This document shows positions 32,594 through 43,366 of a DNA stretch of 64,000 nt, piece by piece; the stretch's first letter is position 1; each line of letters starts with the position of its first letter. Below the pieces are notes generated by a model. That model did not search any database, was not told the DNA's origin, and saw only the letters and a program-made list of their open reading frames with translations. The position numbers and the translations under genes are program-made. Origin of the DNA: Cristatella mucedo. Lineage: Eukaryota; Bryozoa; Phylactolaemata; Cristatellidae. The stretch is taken from the NCBI GenBank assembly GCA_009760855.2, contig WPIO01000059.1, positions 2,232,001 to 2,296,000 of the forward strand. The letters are read 5' to 3'.

Positions 32594-35500
32594 ATGGATT
32601 CCGGCTTGCAAAAGTTGACCGCTTCGGCTGCTGCCCCCGAGCAGCACCAGCAGCGGGCCGCAGGTCGCAGACAGCCGCCGTTCGGGGACTGGCTCCCGGC
32701 AGGCAGAGACTTCCGACCCGAGACGTCGAGCGACCGCGTAAAGCAGGCGGCCGATTCTCGAGACTACTCACCTCGTAATGCAATCTCTTTCAAGCAAGCG
32801 ACGCTCGATCTGATCAAATTAAAGCAGTCGGTTGCGGAGCTCGGGTTCTCCACCGTCACGCGGATCACGCCTCCCGGTGCCGCCGGAGGCGCCGACTGGG
32901 TAGCAGCAGCAGCCGCCGCCGCCGGTGAGTCGCACCGCCTCGAACCGGCGCCTGTCAGCGCCCAGCGGCGGCGACGCATGAGCCTCATGAGCACGTCCGC
33001 GTCGGCCAACGTGATGGGCAGTCACGGAATAATGAAGAAGAGGCTGAGCGTGCCCGGCGACGAGCAGACGTTTAGGTCTATCGAGCCCATTCCCAGAGAG
33101 AGACGCGGCGCCGCGGCGGCGGCGTCCTCGGAGAGGCCAGCGTCGAGCGCCGCCGCGTCTTCGTCGTCGTCGAGCGCCCGGGGGCGGAGGAGCGCGACGG
33201 CGCTATCGGAGGCCGAGCGCGACGTCGTGCTGCTGCCCGGCTACCGAGCGCGCGCGCTCTCGGCTCGAGCAGCAGTCAAACGGGTAAGCTCGTCTGTTCC
33301 CGAAGCCTGCGGCTCACTCCCGACTCGCGTCACGACATCCCCTGACTTGACCGCGTTTAAAAAGAAACTAAAAACGCACCTATTTATCACAGCATTTCGT
33401 GGGTCCATGCGATTCTACCTTCGCGTGCCTATGCGCGCCGACACTGTGCACGCTGCCACTAACCGCACTCGCATGCCGACCCTGCGCATGTCGCCCCTAA
33501 TCAGGTTATTCTTGTTCTTTATTGAGCCTGCTACCAATAGCCATTGATCGTGTTTCCTTTGAAGCAAATGTAATGCGCCTTGAGAGAGATTGAGTTCTCT
33601 GGTTGCGCTTTATTAAGTGTTTTATTCTTGTTATAATTATTATTATTATTGAGCGTCCTTGCGTCGCGTCGGCTCATTCGCTTTCCCTTTCAGACTGTCA
33701 TGTTCGGCAAACTGTTCCGTGAAAAAACATGGCGGCGGCCTTGCCGACGCGCGGTAAAGGTAAAATTCATGTTCATAATAATAATAACAATAATGTGTTT
33801 GGATAGTGCCTTCATAGAAAGGAATTTCTTTCTGGGCACTTTTACCGATGCTGCGTCGAAAGCGTTACCGAATTATTGGTAGTGACATCACAAGCAGCAG
33901 GCATAGTGTAAGCAGGCATATGCACACGAAGGACGAATCGCAAAGACCCGCTTAATGCTGTAATAAGTAGATGTGTATGAAACTTTTTTAACGTGTCCTC
34001 ACGTTAGGGGAAATTGCGACGTGCGTTGGTAGTGAGCTCCAGGCTTTGGATGCACACAAAATAAGGGCGCGGTCTATAACGATTTTCAGTTTCGTGAAAC
34101 GGTGTGGACAATTACTGCAACTACCATCACTGTACACCAGGCCCTATTTCCCACGCGAACAGCTGTCATCGCTCCGATCAACTTTGCATATCTATGAGCA
34201 GAAGCTTCATCAACCCCTCTAAGAAGCCAGGTTTGTTAGTTGTTAGTTCGCGTTTCCAGAAGTCTGTCACAGTCGCAGACTCCACGTCTACATTATATCC
34301 TAGGGTGGATATTTAAAGTTCTGCTGTGATGGTGAGCAATGACGAGTGTCAAAAAAGGTTGAACATAATTTGCTACTTTGCATATTTAGTTTCAATATGC
34401 GCTGTCGTCTTTGGAATTGAACTCTGAAATTCTCGAATTTCACAGGACTGTGTAGTTTAAGCGCAGCGACGACTCCGAAGATATGTATACATAAAAATGA
34501 ATTGTTGAATTGTAGTGCTATTTTAACGCATCCTAGCCTTTACATGGTCCAACTTTCGTACGACGTAAGTCAGCAAACTTTCTCTGACCATCTTCAATCA
34601 TAGCCCTACTTTAACCAGCTATAAATCTAATATAACCGTTATCAAATTTGTTTACACCAATTATCAAACTCATTTGTTGCCACCAATTATCAAACTCATT
34701 TGTTGCCACCAATCAATCATTTGGCGAGGCGTTCTATCCATCATTTGTAAAGTGCTTAGACAGCGATTACTTTCTCTGAGGCTGACGCTTTATCCTATTG
34801 TTATTCTGCTATATTCTTAGTCTGTATCCCACGTATTACTAATATTATAATTCCCCGTAGCATTCTACGGTCCAGCTTTCGTACGACCCAGTCAGCCAAC
34901 TTCCTCTGACCAATTGTCACGCTCTTTGACGATATTGATTAAATGTCCTGGCCATCTCACTCTTTGAGGAAATGGTCATACAGTGGAATCGCACACAGGT
35001 GCAGCTACGTAGCACCCCTATCATGTAAGGTATTTTTTTCAAATTATTGATGCCGTTCATGACTTCATTTATTGAGACGCCCACTAAAGCGTCGCTAAAG
35101 TGATCAGGAACTGTATGGCAGAAATGGCATATGCTTGCTATAGTCAAGGATTTGTAGCGAGGACTTCTGTAGCGACCGGCAGTGTACGCTAGCGCATGCG
35201 GGTTTGTTGGGCGTGGTTTACGTAGCGTTGCGCTTTGTCCATTTCGGGTTCCGGACGGGAATCTTCGAACAATCGGGGAATTCGGGGAATTCGAAATCAC
35301 CGGATTGTACACGCCACGCCCGACCTCCACGTTTAAGTCGCTGGACGGTCTCAGTTGACCGCTCGGCAACTCCTGTAACCGCGTGCGCCTCTACAAACTC
35401 GCAGGATATCGGCGGAGCAGCCGAGTGGACCAAGGCTTTTAAGATTGACTACGCTCCCCAATCATACGACGACAATAAGAGACAGCGAAGCCACTCGGAG

Positions 35501-36642
35501 CCTGCTCCCGGCCGCGCCAAGCCTGGAGGCGGTGGCGATGGAAACTCTGAAGCGCTACCAGGTCACCCAAACGCGCGGCGCCGACCGTGGGCGGAGCCGC
35601 CTGTAGCCAAAGCCACCAGGGGTGGTCACGTGGGTGAGCAGCGCGGCGCCAGCAGCCGGGCGTGGCGCCACTGCAGGCAGCAGCTCTGCGGAGCTGGGCG
35701 CCAGGCGCCGCACCGCAGACACAGTAGATTGGGCAGCTTTCGAGAGGCCGTCGTCGCTGCGATTCTGGTTGCAATTAGTCTTTCACCGCACCGGTCGCTG
35801 TCCCTCACTGGTTTTTATCCGCTACAGAGATTCATTACGAGTCCTGCTTGCCCAAGAAGCAGTGGCTCCAGGTGAGACCGAAGAAGTTCGTCTTCAACCA
35901 CAAGCACGGCACCACCTTCGAAAATAGGTGAGATGGCTGCCTTTGCCACTGCCACTGCCGCTTCCAAATGTCCAAATGCCTCCGCTGGCGGCGGCGCAAT
36001 TGCTGCAGTCGAATCCGCAGCTGCCGGCGACAGCTCGTCCGAGCAGTTCGTCCGAGCAGTTCGTCCGCATCGATCGATCGCGCATCTCGTGACCTCGTGA
36101 CCGCTCGCGGGACAGCTCTGCAACCGCCGGGGCGAGCTGAGACGCTGAGCGGTGGCTGCAGAGGTGGCTGTCGGCCCCCCCTTCCACCGGTGCCGAGCCG
36201 TCTGCTGTCGCTCTCGCGAGCTCGCAGAGCGACAGCAGACGGCTCTGAGCTCCGTGACATTCGAGTCATAGAGAAGGGCGCTAAGCCCTCTTCATGCGAT
36301 TTCGCTGTCTTATAAACTTCATAACCTTGGAAAACATGATTTCAAAATTTTTTCTAACACAATCGTGACATTATAAATCAATTGGCTCTGTTTCACCGTC
36401 TCCTCATTTCTCCCGCGCTGAACAGCGGTTGGGGATTCGACATATGCGTAGATAGTTCGAGCGAGCAGCTCTCCTTCCTTTTCAGTAAATTGCATGCAAA
36501 CGAATTATCCTGCATCACAAGCAGTGCCGCGTGTTATAGGTCGCTGCAGGCCGCCCGGAAAATCGAAAATGTACAAGAAGTTACGGTCTGGGAGAATCCG
36601 TACCACATTGTGCTGTTCGAGAAAGCAGCAAAGTCTCAGTAA
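32594..36642 (+). CDS. Unrecognised four-exon gene with a low-complexity first exon
   Basis: Exon 1 (32594-33283) starts at ATG in TTCATGG and ends in phase 0 at CGG|GTAAGC. Exon 2 starts at 35405 after CTCGCAG and ends in phase 1, either at 35633 (G|GTGAGC, preferred) or 35561. Exon 3 is 35828-35927 (CTACAG acceptor, phase 2 at TAG|GTGAGA). Exon 4 starts at 36486 after a strong CTTCCTTTTCAG and stops at 36642. Product about 391 aa. Exon 1 has Ala- and Ser-runs and a basic block (QRRRRMSLMSTSASANVMGS); exon 3 reads KKQWLQVRPKKFVFNHKH; exon 4 reads EVTVWENPYHIVLFEKAAK. An alternative last exon (36550-36793, CTGCAG acceptor, other frame) also joins in phase and ends TDMLNALSNMATMAQSLAQ. A GCCG|GTGAGT at about 32922 could be another donor. 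No family recognised. An L2 fragment sits a few bases past the exon 1 donor. Confidence 0.5.
33291..33655 (+). repeat. L2-like LINE 3' end, inserted just inside intron 1
   Basis: TGTTCCCGAAGCCTGCGGCT matches the LINE WNSLP-coding block. It continues through ACTTGACCGCGTTTAAAAAG and the 3' UTR to the ATT tail. Homology starts within about 10 bp of the splice donor at 33284. Confidence 0.88.
33772..34112 (-). repeat. L2-like LINE 3' end, diverged (intronic)
   Basis: AATAATAATAACAATAATGT, TTCTTTCTGGGCACTTTTAC, then a diverged 3' UTR and C-terminal coding region (GAGCTCCAGGCTTTGGATGC) in reverse complement. Confidence 0.8.
34113..35404. other. Intron 1 interior of the 32594 gene, with duplications
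   Basis: Two roughly 50-bp direct repeats (TCCA(A/G)CTTTCGTACGAC..) lie at 34555-34602 and 34871-34918. A 31-bp unit (CACCAATTATCAAACTC..) is repeated at 34647-34712. An L2-like tail lies at about 34738-34805. A minus frame at 34917-35369 is unrecognised. Confidence 0.5.
34738..34805 (+). repeat. L2-like tail, diverged
   Basis: TTTGTAAAGTGCTTAGACAG and TTTCTCTGAGG, then CGCTTTATC. Confidence 0.55.
36195..36245. repeat. Perfect 20-bp inverted repeat, 11-nt spacer
   Basis: GAGCCGTCTGCTGTCGCTCT (36195-36214) pairs with 36226-36245. The spacer contains GCGAGCTCGC, itself a palindrome. It lies in the last intron of the 32594 gene. Confidence 0.85.
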
Positions 36643-36845
36643 AGCTTTTCAAAACAAGTCAGTGGGTCACGGCAGGCAAGGTCAAAATGTGCCGAAAGTG
36701 AAGGACAACCACCTCAAGCCGCGGACCGACATGCTCAATGCGCTAAGCAACATGGCTACCATGGCTCAATCGCTTGCTCAAGCAGCGGAGTAGTTTGACC
36801 GCGCTCCGCTCACCTCTCCTAAAATATAAATATATGGGTTTCCTT

Positions 36846-36957
36846 AGTATAGCGCTGCCGTAAGAGAACTTCACATCTCTATTCAGGCTCTTCACTTATG
36901 CCACTGGTCTCGAGTCCACGACCGCGTTCAACAAATGCATTCACCTTGACCTTGTGA
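36846..36957 (-). repeat. SINE2, diverged
   Basis: AGTATAGCGCTGCCGTAAGA, ATCTCTATTCAGGCTCTTCA and TCTCGAGTCCACGACCGCG. Confidence 0.75.
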
Positions 36958-37573
36958 TGACGCTCAATCAGTATCAGAGCAACGCGTATTGTCGACCGTC
37001 GTGACTAGGCAGCTGAGCATTTGACAGCGCTGTAATCAGTGCACTTCCTACAATCGCTTTAATCACTGCCGTTACACCAGCATTGAATATTATGGTGACG
37101 AAATATGGCGGCGACAGCATACATCGCAGTATGCATGCGTAAATAGCCTGCAAATATAATCAGCACATAAATCTGACGCTTTCGCTACTCTGGCCATCAA
37201 TCGTCTTGGCCTTCTACTCTGAGATGTCTCGATGAGCAGCGGGAGACAACTCTTGTAAACCAGCTGCATGTACAGCCATGGGCCAAGGAAGCTTGAATAT
37301 GAGGGCACCCGAACGCCGGCCTTGAACTTACCATCTCCGTACGAGCTCTCATCTTTCCACAATGATGATGCGACGCCATTTGAACCCCGGTGGTGGGACA
37401 GGGAGCATAATCCGTCACCCACGTGACTTCCGGTGAAGCTAGCAGTTTGCGGAGAGGATTAGGTACGTAGAGTTGTCATCAGCGGAGCCTTTCAAGTCTA
37501 TGGAGGCACTGTTACGAACGCGAGACACTCGCTAGTTTGGGTAGTGGCACAACGCGTGCAATGTGCAACTACT
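36958..37573. other. Intergenic DNA
   Basis: A 110-aa minus frame at 37090-37422 has no recognisable domain. Nothing else is supported. Confidence 0.35.
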
Positions 37574-37812
37574 GTCCTGCTGCCGACTATGGCACATCCT
37601 TTGCAGCGGTACTTTCATGCTACTCACCACCTCGACTGCTCTCCTGACTCTGCTATGCTTCCCACTTTCTCTTTGTTGCGTGAGATGAAGTTTGATGGCG
37701 ACCAAATGCGTACCGAAAGCCGCTTAGGCTGCAAGTGCGCTATATAGAACTCTCTTTCGTAACATCCACATAGCCATTATGGCTTTGTGGAGTTACAGAC
37801 TGAGATGTAACA
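37574..37812 (+). repeat. LINE-B 3' end
   Basis: CTGCCGACTATGGCACATCC, CTCTCCTGACTCTGCTATGC, ACCGAAAGCCGCTTAGGCTG and GTGGAGTTACAGACTGAGAT. Confidence 0.82.
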
Positions 37813-37839
37813 CAGCGCTTGATATTGTGCATGCAGAGT

Positions 37840-38060
37840 TAACAAAAACACTGCATTAGAAAAAGCACAACTATGGCCTATACATTACGGCTGATGCGAA
37901 AGGTAACTTCCAAAAGACTCGCTAAAAGGCTTATTGCAGCTCTCGCTCAGCGCTTGGAGTCACCGACCAGCAGACCGTTGCTCCAAGATAGAGACTGCGG
38001 GTAGGACCGCACTGTTTATAATGGCAAGGTCATAAGTCAAGCCATAATCTTGGGTGGTAT
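37840..38060. repeat. Dispersed repeat X, copy 1
   Basis: GGTAACTTCCAAAAGACTCG, GGCTTATTGCAGCTCTCGCT, ACCGTTGCTCCAAGATAG and AAGGTCATAAGTCAAGC match 54735-54960 in order and orientation. Confidence 0.7.
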
Positions 38061-38260
38061 ATGTAGCGCTGCATAAATTTTTAATTTATTTTAAAATAGA
38101 CATTTTTAAGTGTCCTTTACAATGCGTACAGATTTCCAGGGCATATTAAACGTTAAAATAAAATTGCAGCTGCAGCCTTATTTAACGAGGCCGTCGTTAC
38201 CCTGGACGCAAGTCGATGGCGGCAAGTTGAGTCACGTGGCAGACCTCGTGCTCGTCCTTA

Positions 38261-38362
38261 TATAATTCATTTGTATAGCACCGCAAGAGAACTTAATCTC
38301 TATTCAGGCGCTTCGCATATGCCTCCGGGCTCGAGCCCACGACCTCAGCCAGACCTTGGTCC
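38261..38362 (-). repeat. SINE2, tail and B-box half
   Basis: TATAATTCATTTGTATAGCA, GAACTTAATCTCTATTCAGG and GGCTCGAGCCCACGACCTCA; the A-box half is missing. Confidence 0.85.
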
Positions 38363-38660
38363 TTGTTGCACATATTTGTGCGCTCGACATTTTGCATAAA
38401 GTGTAAAGCGGAATTGCAGTTAAACGTTTCGCCGAGGCCTAGGCAAATACTTCGGAAAAGTTCTAGAAGTTTGTTTCGGATGCAGAAGTAGGGGTGGTTT
38501 AGAGTTGGTTTGGTTGGGGTTAAGAGGTTTTTTAAAGGTGGAAAAGTTTGATGGATTCGTCTGACGGTTCTACATTTCCATAATTCTGTATGGTCCGGAT
38601 TACAGGCCAAAAACTGCACGTAAAGATCTACTCTCGGAATGATTTTCAGGTCTCCAGGTT
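38363..38660 (-). CDS. Unassigned open frame abutting a SINE2
   Basis: The minus frame is open from just after a TAA near 38657 and reads as ordinary protein (LKIIPRVDLYVQFLACNPD, later LNHPYFCIRNKLLELFRS) until it runs into SINE2. It has no clear start codon upstream of an internal Met and no domain I recognise. It may be an exon or old transposon coding sequence. Confidence 0.25.
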
Positions 38661-38764
38661 ACGCTCTACAAAGTGTTTACAGTGGATTTCTCACTGGGCA
38701 AAACTTACTGATGTAGAGGAGGTGGGAGGATAGCGAAGAGTGGGAGAGCCTGCTTGTTTTAAGT

Positions 38765-39415
38765 GAGAGCAGCGCGTGGAACAGAGCAGCGCGTGGAACA
38801 GAGCAGCGCGTGGAACAGAGCAGCGCGTGGAACAGAGCAGCGCGTGGAACAGAGCAGCGCGTGGAACAGAGCAGCGCGTGGAACAGAGCAGCGCGTGGAA
38901 CAGAGCAGCGCGTGGAACAGAGCAGCGCGTGGAACAGAGCAGCGCGTGGAACAGAGCAGCGCGTGGAACAGAGCAGCGCGTGGAACAGAGCAGCGCGTGG
39001 AACAGAGCAGCGCGTGGAACAGAGCAGCGCGTGGGAACAGAGCAGCGCGTGGAACAGAGCAGCGCGTGGAACAGAGCAGCGCGTGGAACAGAGCAGCGCG
39101 TGGAACAGAGCAGCGCGTGGAACAGAGCAGCGCGTGGAACAGCAGCGCGTGGAACAGAGCAGCGCGTGGAACAGAGCAGCGCGTGGAACAGAGCAGCGCG
39201 TGAACAGAGCAGCGCGTGGAACAGAGCAGCGCGTGGAACAGAGCAGCGCGTGGAACAGAGCAGCGCGTGGAACAGAGCAGCGCGTGGAACAGAGCAGCGC
39301 GTGGAACAGAGCAGCGCGTGGAACAGAGCAGCACGTGGAACAGAGCAGCACGTGGAACAGAGCAGCACGTGGAACAGAGCAGCACGTGGAACAGAGCAGC
39401 ACGTGGAACAGAGCA
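38765..39415. repeat. 17-bp minisatellite, about 38 copies
   Basis: The unit GAGCAGCGCGTGGAACA is repeated almost without error. Exceptions are a +1 near 39030, a -2 near 39137 and a -1 near 39200. The last five units carry CACGTGG instead of CGCGTGG. The unit has no stop in any frame and 17 is not a multiple of three, so several long ORFs on both strands are artefacts. Confidence 0.98.
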
Positions 39416-39529
39416 GGGATCAAGTACATTATTAAGGGAGAGAAGGTTTTCTAAATGGCTCCCGTTGATGGGTGAAGGTTAATTTACGTTATTCACGTAA
39501 ACTGGAGCCTTGCTGAGATGAAGCCGACA

Positions 39530-39605
39530 GTTATAATAATAAAAGGACACTTGATAAAGCGCTCTCAGAGAACTCAATCTCTTTAAAGGCGCTTGTAAAC
39601 TTCAA
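39530..39605 (-). repeat. L2-like LINE 3' tail
   Basis: TAATAATAAAAGGACACTTG, AGCGCTCTCAGAGAACTCAA and a truncated TCTTTAAAGGCGCTTG. Confidence 0.8.
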
Positions 39606-40682
39606 GTACACACTTCAGTTGTACACTTTCTCCTACCGGTATTACCTACTTGAAGGAAACCTGCCGTGCTTGAAGTTACTTTAGTCACCAAATGCTTTGG
39701 GGAGGCTTTGGTGAAATGGCTCAAAAACACTGACAAAGATTGCATGTCGAGAAATAAGTGGTCCGCCTACGTAAGCAGTCTCTTTGCAAAGTATTGATAT
39801 TGTGACTTATAAGTGAAATTCACGATGGGACTTTTGACTTGCGATTGCCTGCAGCCTGAACCAGACTGGTGATTCAGGCTTCCCAGCTGTGTGCACAAAG
39901 TTAAAACAGACTCTTACATAGATAATTTCATAACTTTGAATAATAACTTCATAACTTTGAGTCTCGTAGAGACCCAAAGTAGACAATCCACTCCGAAGCA
40001 GTCCACGTGACACATCACTCGTGCTTAACTAACATAAGCAGTGAGCAGTGGCAGGTCTTTCAAACTCGACCTCATTTCGCGCGCGCACGCGCGAAATGAG
40101 GTCGAGTTTGAAATCGTGAGTCGAACGCCTGCCGCTACTTGAAGAAACAGCGAGGCCCATCTTTCTCTGCGCTGGAGACCCGAAAAGCACAATCATGCGC
40201 AAGAGAGGGAGACACACGGGGGGGGGAGAGAGAGAGAGGTCCGTTGATTTCTCAGTTTGAGTGGCCTCTTAATTAAGAACGAAAATTATCTGAGGCACGC
40301 CCCAGGACAGAAGCGCAGCATAAGTAACTGCCGTTCATTCGCCTTAGAGCTTTGACCTTTTCAGATGAGGCATTTCTACCAGCCAGTTCATAGTTCTCAG
40401 TTCATAGTTCACAGTCAAGAAGCAGCGACCTAATAGATACAAATATTTTAATTGAAGTCCGATGGTAGCCACCTTAATTCTGGAAAATCCCTGCACACAC
40501 GTAGCTATTTTCTTTTCTTTATAAAAGTGCTAACTAGAGAGAGCACGTCGCCGTGTGGGTTTTACCCCAATTGGTCTCGTTTCTTATGCATACTTGTGCC
40601 ACAAAGTAGCAGGTAAAGAATGCCCTAAAATATTCGAATTAGTGTTTATTAGGCAATAATCATGCACACAGGGTTACCCCTT
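39606..40682. other. Intergenic DNA with a long palindrome
   Basis: Contains the inverted repeat at 40058-40113 and short GA/G runs near 40216-40240. No gene recognised. Confidence 0.4.
40058..40113. repeat. Perfect 26-bp inverted repeat, 4-nt loop
   Basis: Arms 40058-40083 and 40088-40113 pair perfectly (core CTCGACCTCATTTCGCGCG) around CGCA. Partial similarity (GGCAGG) continues outside both arms, suggesting a longer foldback with a deletion on the left. Confidence 0.9.
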
Positions 40683-41265
40683 TGGCATAACAATAATAAT
40701 AACACATTTGATTTAGCGCCCTTAGAGAGCTCAATCCTCTTCTGGGCACTTTACATTTGCTGCAAAGGAAGCACGATCGCATGGCTAGTGGTAATTTGGT
40801 TTCGTTTAAATGATGACACTGCCCCTGATTGTTGCACGAGTGGGCTTTGACACTCGATGTGGTATGCGGTCGGGATGTGTTGCTAGTGGTGGTTGTGACA
40901 GGGGAGTCGCGGGGACACTCCGGTGGGCAAGAGAGGCGGCGAGGAGAGGCGTGCTTCTCTCTGCTTCTCTCTGCTCCTACCTAAGCTGGTGATGTTGGTC
41001 ATCGGCTGGCGCTCCATGCTGTTCGCGACGGCAACCAAATTACAGGTAGCATGCTCAATAAACAACAAGAATAGCATGTTAGGAGTGCTATGCACAGGAT
41101 TAGTATGCAACTATGGTTGGTGGCAGCATGCACAGTTGAGCACGCATAAGCACATAAAGGGCGACTCAAGGGGACCCACTAAATGCTGTGATGAATAGAT
41201 GCGTTTTTTTTAATGTGGTCAAGTCAGGAGAAGTCGTGACGCAAGTCGGTAGTATGTATCTGTCG
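40683..41265 (-). repeat. L2-like LINE 3' end with an internal insertion
   Basis: AATAATAATAACACATTTGA, then the tail and TTTACATTTGCTGCAAAGGA up to about 40800. The homologous 3' UTR resumes at about 41045 (CTCAATAAACAACAAGAATA), continuing into GTGACGCAAGTCGGTAGT. About 240 bp of unrelated sequence sits between. Confidence 0.75.
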
Positions 41266-41321
41266 AATCCTTCAGCCTGAGGAAGGTAGTTCCCCTCAAT
41301 CTGTACCGAGGCCTAAGAGAA

Positions 41322-41408
41322 GATTAACTGATTAAACAGCCTCATTGACACGGCGGCAGATGAACTCTTAACTGCTATCTTGATCAGTTGCATCGTGGGA
41401 AATCAAGG
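41322..41408 (-). repeat. SINE1-related fragment, diverged
   Basis: AACTGATTAAACAGCCTCAT and GCGGCAGATGAACTCTTAAC; only the 3' half. Confidence 0.5.
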
Positions 41409-42557
41409 ACTGCTGCCTCAGCACCTGGATGGCTGCCAGACGGCCTGGCTGCTTGGACAACCGAAAGCGACAGGGGGTAGTGGCAGAAAAAGGTGAGCTA
41501 AGAGATTACTGGCACGTCGGTAGGCCGCTTATCTTGAGATCGCTGTCGGCTCCGATGGGCTGCTAAAATGCTCCGTGCGCGCGCTGTTCGCTGCCCGACC
41601 CTAGGCTTCGCGGTAGGCGAAGGCTACGCGGTGCGACTTTTCGCATTCATGTCCACGTTTAACATCCACGTTCTTCGATGAGCTTCGATGAGTCGTCAAT
41701 AATCAGCTACATATAATTAGGAGATGACTACAACACTCGTAGAGAATTCCAAAGATATGCGTACAAACGGCCGACGCCGTGATTATGGCTGGCCTAATGA
41801 CCGCCAGGTTGAGGTGCCTCACAGCGAGCCACCTTCGTGTAGGCTTTCAGTGCATTTCGATGCGAAATACACAAATTGCGGATTTTGAAAACAGCGACCA
41901 CAACAAGGAATGCATTTGAACGCTGGTAACGATCGATGATGAGCGTGCACGGTCATAGCAAGGTCATAGCTAGGGGGAAGGTTACTGACAGTCGGCGAAC
42001 CTAAATCCGCAGGCAGCTCACATGACGGACGCGGTCCGGGCGCGTCGGGACACGGCTTGATGGGGCTTAGAGATTCCCAGACACTATAGTCTGATTATGT
42101 CAGCGCTTGGCCCGCCTCTGACGTGGTTCGGACACAAGCCGACATTGTTCCTCCTCGAGCTAACCCACTGGTGAACAGACGTTGGATACATCATCGGAGC
42201 GGGCCAGCACTGGTCCTGCCCTGGTCGAGGAGTGGGACTCGAGTGGGAGAGAGAGAGAGAGAGAGAGAGAGGGGCGAAGTGAGTCGTGCTTCCCTCTGCT
42301 CCGTACGCCGTAGAATAAACTGGTGGCGCTGATCATCGGCTGACGCTCTGAGCGCGCGCGCGAAGGCAACCAAGCTACAGTCACATACTTTCGTATGCGT
42401 TGCGGTCAAGCAACAAAAATATTTGCTTTTTCTTTTGCATGCGATGTAAGAGGGCATTAGTTCCAAAGAGAGTGTGATTGAGTTTTTAAGCCCGGCTTAA
42501 CCCAGCTTAGCATATTCCCTAATAGTTATTTTGGTCAGCCCTCTCGACACAATTGAT
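41409..42557. other. Intergenic DNA
   Basis: Apart from a short (GA)n run at about 42247-42271 I see no gene or recognised family. Confidence 0.35.
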
Positions 42558-42800
42558 TATTATAATAACGACAACAAATTTGTATAGCGCCCTCAGAGAA
42601 CGGAATCTCTCTCTCTCTCTAGGCACTTTACAGGTGCTACATATAAAGTATTACCAAGTGTTTGGTGGTAACATCCGCAAGCAGCAGGCATGGTGTAAGC
42701 AGGTACATGCACACAAAGGTCTAGTTACAAAGAAGCACCAAACGCTGCAATACAAGGGCGCGTTTTAAGCTTCTCGATAGTTTCGCTAGAAGTTAGACCG
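42558..42800 (-). repeat. L2-like LINE 3' end, diverged
   Basis: TATAGCGCCCTCAGAGAACG, CTCTAGGCACTTTACAGGTG, then a diverged 3' UTR with CATGCACACAAAGG. Confidence 0.75.
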
Positions 42801-43026
42801 GGCTGGCGACCCACTCAGATTTGGCCAATGATAGCGGCAAAACTTGAGACGGCACGCAGGTCAAGGCCGCCGCAGCGCTGATGCACTTGATGACCCCTGA
42901 GGGCCATGACGTCCGATTGCCGCGCTTGTACCGAGACTGGAAGCTCGGCTCGGTCGTGTCCGGCGTAGGGGCGCAGGAGCGCCTTGCCTGCAATCACTAA
43001 CCAAAGACCAAAGTCTAACGCAGCCG

Positions 43027-43326
43027 GTGCATAGCGATAGAGTACTAGAATCGCAGCAGCAGCGGCCAGAGGCCAGACTAGGATGCCACTGCTCGAGTAT
43101 GGACGCAGCAGCAGCGGCCAGTGACAGGACGACGACAGAAGGGCAGAAGCGTCAAAAGCTTCGATGCGACCTAGCCGAAATCAGCTCCTGCCGGCATCGA
43201 TTCTATCATCCAGGCTACTCTGCGAAGCTGTCGCTGCGTCCAGGCAGCCATGGGCCAACAGGTGCTTGGCCACCACCTTCTGACCAGGCTGACAGGCTGC
43301 CATACAGAGGAGATCGCACGAATTAG
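43027..43326 (+). CDS. Candidate terminal exon or small ORF, unrecognised
   Basis: Open plus frame ending FYHPGYSAKLSLRPGSHGP, then TGAWPPPSDQADRLPYRGD to a TAG at 43324-43326. The end is Pro-rich and reads as plausible protein, and a canonical AATAAA follows within 40 nt. The 5' part contains a short direct duplication of the GCAGCAGCAGCGGCCAG type. A CCAG acceptor at about 43213 could begin a terminal exon. No family recognised. Confidence 0.25.
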   Translation: MHSDRVLESQQQRPEARLGCHCSSMDAAAAASDRTTTEGQKRQKLRCDLAEISSCRHRFYHPGYSAKLSLRPGSHGPTGAWPPPSDQADRLPYRGDRTN

Positions 43327-43360
43327 AAACTTATTTAAATGATATATATATGTATATTAA

Positions 43361-43366
43361 AATAAA
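43361..43366 (+). promoter_or_regulatory. AATAAA poly(A) signal downstream of the 43326 stop
   Basis: Canonical hexamer 35 nt past the stop of the candidate exon. Confidence 0.3.

Noticed and set aside
34917-35369. 150-aa minus frame
   Set aside because: No recognisable domain, and it overlaps intron 1 of the 32594 gene and a direct repeat; consistent with chance.
38677-39482. Overlapping 200+ aa frames on both strands, or a CRISPR-like array
   Set aside because: The 17-bp unit has no stop codon in any frame, so openness is automatic. Units are directly adjacent with no spacers, so it is a minisatellite.
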